From assembly GCA_031216915.1 (NCBI GenBank), contig CM062289.1, positions 24,385,533 through 24,449,532 of the forward strand: DNA of 64,000 bases, given 5' to 3'. The DNA is from Pictodentalium vernedei (Eukaryota; Mollusca; Scaphopoda; Dentaliida; Dentaliidae). The translations under genes were made by a program, and so were the position numbers. Shown one piece after another: positions 39,083 through 47,899 of this stretch (position 1 is the first letter of the stretch; every line of letters starts with the position of its first letter). Under the pieces are notes generated by a model. It had not been told where the DNA came from. It did not search any database and was given only the letters and a program-made list of their open reading frames with translations.

Positions 39083-41599
39083 CCCCGCCCTGAAAATGCC
39101 AAACAAGTCGAGAGATTTATGGGTTTAGTAAACTATCATAGAAGTTTTTGTAAAAATTTTGCAGAATATGCTAGACCCTTGTATCAATCAATCAGGAAAA
39201 AAACATTTGTTTGGACTGACGAACTGGAAAATTGTTGGCAAAAACTTAAGACTGATTTAATGAATCCCCCAGTGTTAGCCATGCCAAATAAAACAGACCA
39301 ATTTATTCTGGATACAGATTGTTCCCAATTTTGTATGGGAGCTGAGTTAATTCAAGTCCAGAATAATGAAGAAAAGGTTATTTCTTATGGTAGTCTAGCT
39401 CTTTCCAAAGAACAACAAAACTACTGCACAACCCGTAAAGAGTTATTGGCCGTTATTGTATTTACTAGACAGTACAGGCATCATTTATTAGGTAGACCAT
39501 TCATTTTGCGAACCGATCACAGTAGCTTGACTTGGTTAATGAGTTTCAAGGAACCTGAAGGGCAACTCGCCCGATGGTTCCTTGAGCTCAGTCAGTTCGA
39601 TATGAAAATTGAATATCGAAAAGGCGATAAGCATTCAAATGTAGACGCATTGAGTAGGATTCCTTGGGTAAATTGTTGTGAACAGAAAAGTAACTTAAAA
39701 TATTTACCTTGTGGAGGTTGTAAATACTGTGAAAGGGCTGAATTAAAATGGAGGCAGTTTGAAGAAGAGGTTGATGATGTTCTCCCTTTAACTGTACGAC
39801 CTGTGATCAGAATGGTGTCTGAGGCACCCTCTGCTTTAGATATTGTTACATATTTTCCTGAGGGTCCGTGTGATTTAAACTTCAATAATGAGTGTTGGAA
39901 TAATTCTTCCTCTGATTGTTCTGTGAGTTCCCTCAAATCTGAGGTGAATTCAGGGCAGTCGGATATAAATCCAGATTCTTCTGCACTCATTGAGTTAAAT
40001 AGTGAACCAGACTTCCATACCGAAACCCTTAATTTGCCTGATTGCAAGCCTGATGATATCCAGATAAAATTGGTAGGACAGTTAAAAAATTCAGAAGAAG
40101 AATTAATTGAGAAACAAAGCAGAGATCCTGATCTTGAAATAATTCTCAATTGGTTGAAAAACAAAGTTGAACCTACTAACAGTGAATTGTCAATATCCAG
40201 TCCTGCTTCGAAATATTATTGGCTTAACAAAGAATTGTGTTCTCTTGGTAAGGGGCTTTTATACCGTGCCCGTAAAACGGGAACTAAAGCCTTAGTAGTT
40301 CCCTTTTGTTTGAAAAATGAAGTTTTGTATTTATGTCATGACATCCCACTTGCTGGTCACCAAGGTATGTTACGGACACGCCAGAGAGTTAGAGAATCTT
40401 TTTATTGGTTTAATTTAGCACGGGATGTAGAAAATTATGTGAGTTCATGTAAAGCTTGTAATGTTTCGAAGAAACGGACTCGAAAAAGTAGGGCTCCTTT
40501 AACATCATTTCAGTCGGGTGCACCCATGGAGCGAGTTCATTTAGATTACTTAGGACCACTCCCTAAAACTCATCGTGGAAACGAATATGTTTTGATGATG
40601 GTGGACCAATTTTCAAAGTGGGTAGAGTGTATACCCTTACCGTCACAAACAGCTGAGGATACTGCCAGAGCAGCTGTCAATGAATTTTTCTCCAGGTTCG
40701 TATTTCCATTTGAAATTCTCACAGACCAGGGTAAGAATTTTGAAAGTGCACTATTCAAGTCAGTATGTGAGCTTACTCAGGTGCACAAGGTGAAGACAAC
40801 TCCGTACCGACCGTCTGCTAATGGACAGGCTGAAGTTTATAATAAGACCCTAATGGGTGCTGTTAGGTGTTTTATTGATAAACAAGATCCAAGGAACTGG
40901 GATTTGTATATTCCCCAAATTGCTAGCGCAATTAGGTCGTCTGTCTGTCAGCAGACGAAATGTACTGCTAATAAAGTCATGTTGGGGAGAGAAGTAAATA
41001 AACCGGTAGATCTTGTTTTCCCAACTAACCAAGCAGTTGGAATCACTAATCAGACTGTACCTGAGTATGTCACACAGTTAACTGATTCGATTAGATCAGC
41101 TCATGAAGTAACTCGGGACAATTTGAAGCAAGCACAAGTGAGAATGAAAAGAAATTATGACCTAAAAGTTTTGACGAAATCTTACAAAGTGGGAGATGCA
41201 GTATACCTTTTAGATACTGCAATTATTAAAGGTCGATGTACTAAACTTGCTTCAAATTGGAAGGGTCCGGGAGTAATAGTTAAAGTTTCAACTTCCAGTT
41301 TGTTCCGTGTTAGGCTACGGACAAACGAAATGACTCTACATCATGACCGATTAAAGTTGTGTCGTGATCGTGAGTTACCTAAATGGGTCACAGCTTTGAA
41401 AAAACACCTGGAGAGTCAAACTGATTCAGCTTCAAAATCAGATGAGATTTTATATTGTTTATGTAATAGACCTCAATTAAACAAATTTATGATTCAGTGT
41501 GACAACTGTTTAGAATGGTACCACGGGGAATGTGTTAGTGTTACACCGAAAATGGCTAAGAAAATGAAAGATTATTTTTGTCAAGAATGCACAGGCTAA
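39083..41599 (+). CDS. pol: Element B RNase H, integrase and C-terminal PHD finger
   Basis: Open from just after the TGA; the first Met is at 39119. RNase H: FILDTDCSQFCMGAEL, RKELLAVIVF and LRTDHSSL. Integrase: HH-CC finger (HDIPLAGHQGML...CKACNVSKK), then D,D,E in HLDYLGPLP, ILTDQGKNFES and ANGQAEVYNKTL. The final 50 residues (from about 41447) are a complete C4HC3 PHD finger, ILYCLCNRPQLNKFMIQCDN then CLEWYHGECV and YFCQEC. The aromatic Y and W and the Met of the H3K4me3-binding class are present. The PHD finger occupies the place held by chromodomains in chromoviruses, so targeting to active promoters is inferred. Confidence 0.93.
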   Translation, partial: PRPENAKQVERFMGLVNYHRSFCKNFAEYARPLYQSIRKKTFVWTDELENCWQKLKTDLMNPPVLAMPNKTDQFILDTDCSQFCMGAELIQVQNNEEKVISYGSLALSKEQQNYCTTRKELLAVIVFTRQYRHHLLGRPFILRTDHSSLTWLMSFKEPEGQLARWFLELSQFDMKIEYRKGDKHSNVDALSRIPWVNCCEQKSNLKYLPCGGCKYCERAELKWRQFEEEVDDVLPLTVRPVIRMVSEAPSALDIVTYFPEGPCDLNFNNECWNNSSSDCSVSSLKSEVNSGQSDINPDSSALIELNSEPDFHTETLNLPDCKPDDIQIKLVGQLKNSEEELIEKQSRDPDLEIILNWLKNKVEPTNSELSISSPASKYYWLNKELCSLGKGLLYRARKTGTKALVVPFCLKNEVLYLCHDIPLAGHQGMLRTRQRVRESFYWFNLARDVENYVSSCKACNVSKKRTRKSRAPLTSFQSGAPMERVHLDYLGPLPKTHRGNEYVLMMVDQFSKWVECIPLPSQTAEDTARAAVNEFFSRFVFPFEILTDQGKNFESALFKSVCELTQVHKVKTTPYRPSANGQAEVYNKTLMGAVRCFIDKQDPRNWDLYIPQIASAIRSSVCQQTKCTANKVMLGREVNKPVDLVFPTNQAVGITNQTVPEYVTQLTDSIRSAHEVTRDNLKQAQVRMKRNYDLKVLTKSYKVGDAVYLLDTAIIKGRCTKLASNWKGPGVIVKVSTSSLFRVRLRTNEMTLHHDRLKLCRDRELPKWVTALKKHLESQTDSASKSDEILYCLCNRPQLNKFMIQCDNCLEWYHGECVSVTPKMAKKMKDYFCQECTG

Positions 41600-41610
41600 T
41601 TATAAAATTT

Positions 41611-41625
41611 ATTTTATATTTACAG
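41611..41625 (+). promoter_or_regulatory. Candidate 3' splice site before ORF3
   Basis: TTTATTTTATATTTACAG ends at 41625, about 33 nt before the ATG of the third ORF, where env-type genes are spliced in other elements. A possible donor, TTGGTAAGT, is at 37318-37326. Inferred from consensus only. Confidence 0.35.
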
Positions 41626-41658
41626 AACTTAATTATCATTTGTTAGAGAACTACAATA

Positions 41659-43611
41659 ATGTATCAGTTGTCAGAGAAGGAACTGAAAGCAGTAGAGGGA
41701 ATCAACCCTGGTGAGTTTAGGATATTAGAATCCTCAGGGTCTGATTTTGGTGATGTGACTGGGAAACAGTTTGGCCCTGACTTATATAGTCAGGTTCACT
41801 GTTTGCCCAGGGAAGAAGTAGAGTCTGGCCCCACCCATTTAGGGAGGGAACACTCAAGCTTCGAGACAGTGGTTGATTATGGCCTTCACAATGGAGTTGA
41901 GTTTGGACCAGCCCATTTAGGGATGGAACACTCAAGTTCTAAAGGTGAAATTCATGGCCATAGTCATGATGGAGATTGTTCCACCTCCAGAATAGTGGAC
42001 AAATGTGATAAAAAATGTGATAGCAAATGTGATACAAACGTCTCTTTTAACAAACACGCAAAAGTTTTATCTTATTTATTGAGGCACAGCAGTATTGTAA
42101 ATAAGGATGGTTTTATGGATGTTAGAGATGTTTTTAAACACCATCGATTGAGATCCCTGGATCTTGATATGCTAAAAAAGATAGTGGCCAAAGATAAAAA
42201 GCAACGTTTTACCTTGATTGAGACAGTGGGTGGGGAATGTAAAATTAGGGCTAATCAGGGGCATTCGAAACCTGTCCCTAATTTAGAGATTACTTCCATT
42301 GTTTGCCCGTCCCACGTTCCGGTGGCGGTTCATGGGACGAGCATAGCCAACTGGGAGCGTTTCAGGGTCGAAGGACTCAAGCCTATGGGTAGGCAACATA
42401 TTCATTTTGCCTCTTCCGATGTGGAAGGAGGTCCTGGTGGGTTGAGGCCTAGTTGTGAGGTTAAGTTATTTTTAAACGTTGAAGAATGTTTTAAACAAGG
42501 AATTCCTCTTTTTAAAAGTTGTAACGGAGTTATACTTTCTCCAGGTGATGGAAATGATGTCATTCCTAGTAGCCTTCTTACCACCTCGCCACCAGCCTCA
42601 ACAAACAAGATTATGACAGTTCCCCAAGCCGGTAGTGTAAAAACATATCGTCGCCTCCTTAAGAAGCAGAATAGAAAGAAGAAGGGGCTTGGGAAAGCTA
42701 AATCATCTTGTTTTCTTTGTAGTTCTCAAGTTTCTCATCTTCGTAATCATTTTATTTTTAACCATGCTCCAGAATTTTTATGGGATATGTCCAAGTTGGA
42801 TTTGTATATTTCTGCGGTTTTTACTTTGTTAAAATTGTTTAACAATTCTAATAATTTAGGAAAGGAGGAACTTGAGGCTGCAATGAATTTTGTAAATAGT
42901 AAATCTTTTATTCCATCCAATGCTACTGTGGATCCTAGTTATATTCCTATAATGCAGGAGTTTTGTGGAAAGTTGAATCTCGACTCCCCTGCCACTTTTG
43001 CCCTCCACCCGGTAAATTCGCCTGGTTGTTTTGCCCACTGGCGGGTGTACATGGTCTTGATGTCATCGCTATCAGAGGAGCAGTGTTCTACCCTTCTTGT
43101 AGAATGTAAGGGTCCGGGCACCCGTTCTGAAAATTGGGGTTATCTGACTGCAGGAACAGTTGAGGAGAATGATGCTTTGGTCCCATCCCAGTTGGGAGGG
43201 GAACAGCGAGAGGTGGTTGAGGAGAATGACGCTTTGGTCCCATCCCATTTGGGAGGGGATCAGCGTATAGTGACTGTGTCCTCGCCATCTAATTTTCCTC
43301 TTCTGGAACTGCATGATGATAGCCTTGATGCCTGGAGGAAGGAGAAAGGGTTTGAAACTGAGGCAGAAATGGATTTGACAGAGGATAGTGGTGATGTCGG
43401 AGCCATGTCTAGCTCTGGTGGTGCTGTGAAGGTGATTGACAGCCACTTCCACATTGACAGGATTTTAGAGAGAGTTTGGGGTCGTCGAGATGACGAGTAT
43501 ACCTGGGATCAGGTTTTTAATTTTCTCCCTGGTGGTGAAACGGAATGTGAAGTGGTGGGTGGAGTGGCAGTGTTTTGTGATCCCCCACTTATCCTTCTGT
43601 GTTGGAGTTAG
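41659..43611 (+). CDS. ORF3: Tpt1/KptA RNA 2'-phosphotransferase, zinc finger, TatD start
   Basis: 650 codons before a frame break. Residues about 131-305 match Tpt1/KptA: KVLSYLLRH (R142-H143), VNKDGFMDVRDV, KKQRFTLIE, KIRANQGHS (R198), AVHGTS, GLKPMGRQHIHFAS, R263, and GIPLFKSCNGVILSPG. The residues matching the catalytic Arg-His-Arg-Arg set appear kept. Tpt1 removes the 2'-phosphate left by tRNA-type ligation, using NAD+. C351, C354, H364 and H369 suggest a C2H2-like finger. A linker has two VPS(Q/H)LGG repeats. TatD begins near residue 594 with VIDSHFHIDR. The ORF sits after pol and before the PPT, inside the LTRs. Confidence 0.88.
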   Translation: MYQLSEKELKAVEGINPGEFRILESSGSDFGDVTGKQFGPDLYSQVHCLPREEVESGPTHLGREHSSFETVVDYGLHNGVEFGPAHLGMEHSSSKGEIHGHSHDGDCSTSRIVDKCDKKCDSKCDTNVSFNKHAKVLSYLLRHSSIVNKDGFMDVRDVFKHHRLRSLDLDMLKKIVAKDKKQRFTLIETVGGECKIRANQGHSKPVPNLEITSIVCPSHVPVAVHGTSIANWERFRVEGLKPMGRQHIHFASSDVEGGPGGLRPSCEVKLFLNVEECFKQGIPLFKSCNGVILSPGDGNDVIPSSLLTTSPPASTNKIMTVPQAGSVKTYRRLLKKQNRKKKGLGKAKSSCFLCSSQVSHLRNHFIFNHAPEFLWDMSKLDLYISAVFTLLKLFNNSNNLGKEELEAAMNFVNSKSFIPSNATVDPSYIPIMQEFCGKLNLDSPATFALHPVNSPGCFAHWRVYMVLMSSLSEEQCSTLLVECKGPGTRSENWGYLTAGTVEENDALVPSQLGGEQREVVEENDALVPSHLGGDQRIVTVSSPSNFPLLELHDDSLDAWRKEKGFETEAEMDLTEDSGDVGAMSSSGGAVKVIDSHFHIDRILERVWGRRDDEYTWDQVFNFLPGGETECEVVGGVAVFCDPPLILLCWS

Positions 43612-44247
43612 GTGAGCGTTGGAAGGTGGCGGTAGGGTTACATCCTAAAAAAAGTTAAGTTGTTTACTGCTGAGTTACTGTCAAGATTAGAGGAATTTGT
43701 AAATAATCCTTTGGTTTGTGCTATGGGGGAGATTGGGCTTGATCACACGGTGCATTTTAATTCTTTTATGTTACAAGAAGAGGTTCTTTTTAATCTTGTG
43801 AATATTACTCCTTTAAAGAAGGTCATCATTTTACATTTAAGAGGAGCGGATCGGACTGGTTTTTTAGTAAATCGCAGGGCGATGAATATTTTAAAAGTTG
43901 CAAATAGGTGTAGTCAGAAGTTGCATGTTCATTGTTGTGCCTCTGAAGTGGAGACAGTTGAAGCTTGGCTCAAAGACTTTCCTAATGTTTATTTCGGTTT
44001 TACTGGATTAGTGAAGTATTTTAACAAGGAACAGAAGGCTGGTTTGAGGGCGGTGCCACATGATAAGCTGTTGCTAGAAACGGATGGGCCGTATTTCGGC
44101 GGTAAGGGTGTTGTCACCAACCCCAGGTTTGTTGCCGATGTTGGGGTTGAGGTATCGAAGGTTTTAGGTGTGTCTGAGTCAGAGGTCTTTGAGTTGTCTG
44201 TAAGGAATGCTTGCTGTCTCTATGGGTTTTTATCAAATCTCTATTGA
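43612..44247 (+). pseudogene. ORF3 continuation: TatD-type metal-dependent nuclease
   Basis: The frame breaks at a C5 run near 43581 and again at an A7 run near 43648. Between them GERWKVAVGLHP is readable, and from 43660 the frame is open to 44247. TatD landmarks in order: HFH (upstream), MGEIGLDH, VIILHLRGADR, LHVHCCA, VYFGFTGLV, and LLLETDGPYF. These include the His, Glu and Asp metal ligands. Family members are 3'-5' exonucleases on DNA or RNA. Both breaks are single-base homopolymer changes, so they may be assembly errors or recent decay. Confidence 0.85.
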
Positions 44248-44294
44248 TCTGTGATAGACAGTGTTTTTAATTGAATAATGTTATCCCGCCTTTT

Positions 44295-44310
44295 ACAAAA
44301 CGGGGAGGAA
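44295..44310 (+). promoter_or_regulatory. Polypurine tract of element B
   Basis: ACAAAACGGGGAGGAA directly precedes the 3' LTR. Confidence 0.85.
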
Positions 44311-44732
44311 TGTTGTGTCCTTTGATTTCATCTGGCTTTAATGTTCGAGTCTTCCCCTGTGACGTCATGATATTCTATCTGTGATTTTTTTAGTATTTTA
44401 GCTGTATGGACGTTTCTGATTGGACTGAAATGAATTGTTGGACGTCCTAGTTATATTGGCGATTTTCATTGGACCGGGAAGCAGAACGGCGGGAAGAGAA
44501 GTTGTTTTCCTCACTCCATACTTTGATTTATCATCGGCTGGACGTCACCTTGAGATCTGTGAAGATCAGTTAGAGATCTGCGAAGATCAGTTTACCCAAG
44601 TCTGTTGGGCTAAGACGGAAGCTTTCGACGCAATCGAGACTAGCAACCTCGACCTTTAGCGGAGCAGCATACTTGGGTAATTATTGAATATTGTAGATTT
44701 GCATTCTATTTTATTATAGAAATGACATTTCA
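44311..44732 (+). repeat. 3' LTR of element B
   Basis: 422 bp, differing from the 5' copy at about six positions by eye (about 1.4%). Followed by GTGT. Confidence 0.96.
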
Positions 44733-44928
44733 GTGTTATCACTTCACAATCAAAAGGTTATACTAGCTGTGCAAGCTGTAGACAGCATAATTAAATAATA
44801 AGATATTTACCTCAAATTGAAAACAGGCTATAGAATAAACTCCTGTTAATTGGAGCTTTGTCAAACAAGGTATACTAGAATAAATGCTAACTTTATCTCT
44901 AGAGTACAAGAAAGTGGCACAATCTCTT

Positions 44929-45189
44929 TCAATTGAACACTCCAGTTAATTGAATAATTCGGAATAATAGGCACCACATATTATTTTGAAATAGATAATT
45001 TAAAAAATTAACGTTATAGAGTAGGAAAACCTTCATACCTGTATCGCAAGTTCTGTGGGTCCATCTCATACAAGTTTGTGTGTCGCACTCAATTGCTTCT
45101 TGTCGTGGACGTACAACATTTCCACTTGAAATTAATGAGAGAATGGTGCCGAAATGATGAATGAAAAGTTTCACGCGCCGAATGCGCAC
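44929..45189 (-). pseudogene. MULE N-terminal module, single exon relic
   Basis: Minus-strand text VVRPRQEAIECDTQTCMRWT then HRTCDTG matches the modules near 16300 and 31935. It ends at ACAG/GTATGAAG, a good splice donor, so it looks like exon 1 of the same family left without the rest. Confidence 0.65.
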
Positions 45190-46028
45190 AGGGAAATCCC
45201 GTGCGACCCGAATAACTGTATTTGCTTTATATCTTTATTTGCTTATGAATCCACGAGAGTCGGAAGCGAGAACCAATAGTCTTATTTAGCTTGACTGTGC
45301 GCATTGGCAGTAGGGTAGAGGGTTGAGATCCCCGAGAACCTCTAAGTGGAAGATGACTAGGAATTTTGCATAACTACATGTACAAGAATTCTGCTCCGTG
45401 TTTGCTCAGAGAAGTGGACATATTTACGGTAATATTGAAGCCATAGTTTGATGTTAGTTATTTTAGAAAAAATAAAAAGAAACCCAAACAGTCGCTGGTT
45501 TGGGAGCAGCCCCAGCATATTATCCTTAACGGTTACAAAAAGGAAAAGAAAAACTGGGAGCCGTCCATCAGTCTAAAAGGGAGAGTGGATTCTGAGCATT
45601 GGTCATCTGGTCTGCCTTCAGGGGTGATTGGAGGGACCCCCCCCCCACAAAACAGCCCCCCACCCCCACACACATCCTCTCACCGACACACACACGAAAA
45701 CCTTTAAAAGGGCTATTAAATCTTTATTCAAATGTTTATTTGAATAAAATATACACTCGTCACAGCCAGGCAAAATTGTTTCAATCCTTGCCTGGTGTTT
45801 GGTAGTTTCCTATGTATGTTAACAGAAAGGTAGGTTGTACCAATTCCTCCTACGTTTCGTCTACTATTTCCATGCGTCTTCTTGATGAGGGTTTTGCAAG
45901 AAAATTAGAGAATGTCGAATTAGAAAGGTTATAGGTAGAGAGAAAGATAGGTATCCGCTATTGTATACTTTGCCCTTTGTGTGATTGTTGCTATGAATGG
46001 GGTGAGGGGTGGGTTTATTGGGAGCCCA
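45190..46028. other. No gene seen
   Basis: Unique-looking sequence, with C-rich/CA-rich low complexity at 45638-45690. The minus-strand frame near 46000-46199 belongs to the LINE tail. Confidence 0.5.
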
Positions 46029-47590
46029 CTCCCCACATGCAGAGGCAATCCTCACAGACTCAATCCTAAAGTTCTCAATGAGTAGCGAGGCAATCCTCAC
46101 TGACTCCACGCAGTTTATAATTCTACTGAGTAATTTTAATTTACTGTGGCTTATTTTGTGTTTTCTGTTAAGGGTTCGGAGTTCGTTCAGCTCTACCATT
46201 GATTCACTATCCCAGACTCTGGAGAGTTTTGTTTTTAGGTCTTATTAAACGCGTTTCAATCGCGCTCCATTAGAGTTGCGAGGCAGTCCTCACAGTCTCA
46301 GTCCCAAAGTTCTCAATGAGTAGCGAGGCAATCCTCACTGACTCCACGCAATTTAATTATATTGAATAATTTTTATTTTCTGAAAACTTATTTTGTTTTT
46401 CTGTTAAGGGATCGGTGTTCGTTCAGCGCAACCGCCAATTCACTGTCTTGGAGTCTGTTGGGGGTTTTGTATTGTAGGTCTTCTCATCGCGTATCAATAG
46501 TTTCTGTTTTTGCTAGTTCGGTGCTACACGTTGGGCATAATTTTGAACCCTCTGTAGCTTCTGATGTTGGTTTTGCTCAGATCACTTGTTATTATGGCAC
46601 CGTATCCTAGTATCGGACGTATAAATGATTTGTAGAGCTTGAGAAGCACATCTTTGTTTGCTCCCCAATTTTTACCTCTGAACGTCTTCAGAAAATAGAC
46701 ACGTTTAGTAGCTTTAACCGTAATGGAGTTTTCGTGACTATTTAGACTGAGATTGCTATCTAGTATAAATCACAAAAATTTGGCCTCCTAGCTTGCTTCT
46801 TATTTGTGGTCGTATAACTGGAGATCGATACTGGGGACTGGTTTCTTCCTTTACTTCTTGAAGAACGTAACTGTTTGAGTTATAGCGGCATTGAGTTTGA
46901 TCCCCCATAGGGCGCACCAGCTCCGAAGATCGCGAATAGTATCCTGTAGACGATTTTTAATTATGTTTCGTCGACTTGCTGGCCGTCCACATACCTTTGT
47001 CGTCTGAGAACTGCGATAGTCAACACAGTTTATCCCTAATTTTTCTATGTCATTCACGTATATTATGAAAAGAAGCGGGCTTAGAACCGACCCTTGTGGT
47101 GTTTCCGCTTCATGTTTTACTTACTCTGACACCTCGCAGTTAACCCTCGCCTTGATTTTTCGGTCACTTAGAAATAATGATTGGATCCACAGAATTGTAG
47201 TGGGTAATCCCATTTTCGCTAGTTTATATCTCATGCCATTGTGCAATACCGAGTCGAAAGCTTTTCTACATCCAAGAATAGCGCTATTCCAATTTCCTTT
47301 TGACTAAATGCCGTTTTCATATAATCGACCAGTCTGTATACGTGTTCGATTCCCTCTTTCTGACTCCTATACGCTTTTTGCCATTTGTTGAAAAAGTTGA
47401 TTGATTCGAGATAGCTGCGAAGTCTCGTGGTGAGAATCCGCTCTTGAATTTTTTTTTCCAACACAGCTAAGCAAACTAATTGGGCGGTAGTTAGAAGAAT
47501 TGGTAAAGTCTCTGTCTGGTTTAGGTAGCATGACTCCTGTGTGTAGGGAGCATATTTGTTCGTGGATCAAAATCTTTGCTTTTTCCATAT
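46029..47590 (-). pseudogene. LINE RT and 3' end (family L1x of this window)
   Basis: Minus strand, from about 47590: VMLPKPDRDFTNSSNYRPIS, then RLRSYLESINFFNKWQKAYR, GIEHVYRLVDYMKTAFSQKE, ALFLDVEK, MNDIEKLGINC and NIIKNRLQDTIRDLRSWCAL, each in a different frame. It ends with duplicated 3' motifs near 46030-46110 and 46270-46350. It is the same family as 55160-57290. Dead. L1x is only my label for this family here, not a clade name. Confidence 0.85.
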
Positions 47591-47899
47591 TCCAAGCTCG
47601 TTTTCAGGAATTATTTCTACATATGATGTTCGGAATGCTATCAAGAATACCAGGAAAGAAAAACTTTGTTTACATTTATTTTGATTTATATGTACTCTTA
47701 ACATAATTTTTATTTTATCTTCAATCTATATTCATCTGTATCTACATTCAAAACATTATATAGACGAGAGACCTAGGGGGTTAAAAACATATGATTAGTG
47801 TGTCGTTATGGTGGGCATACATTTTAATAAAGTTTATTCACTTACATGGATTAATGCTCTTTTTCTCTGTTCCTGCATTCCTGAGATTACGTACCCGTT

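Larger units (their letters stand above)
34221..44732 (+). mobile_element. Gypsy-type LTR retrotransposon B carrying Tpt1 and TatD domains
   Basis: 10.5 kb, plus strand, flanked by a GTGT duplication (34217-34220 and 44733-44736). Order: LTR, PBS, leader with an antisense LINE insert, gag, -1 frameshift site, linker and protease, RT, RNase H, integrase with PHD finger, a third ORF with RNA 2'-phosphotransferase, zinc finger and TatD, PPT, LTR. The LTRs differ at about six sites in 422 bp. Breaks are present in the linker, pol and TatD. Confidence 0.95.

Noticed and set aside
43560..43660. Intron inside the TatD region
   Set aside because: The gap is explained by two single-base homopolymer phase changes, and the intervening TatD-like text is readable; no good donor and acceptor pair.
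41659..44247. Tpt1-TatD as a host gene beside a retrotransposon
   Set aside because: It lies between pol and the PPT within matching LTRs, on the same strand, intronless, and shares the PSHLGG-type motif with the gag-pro linker of the same element.
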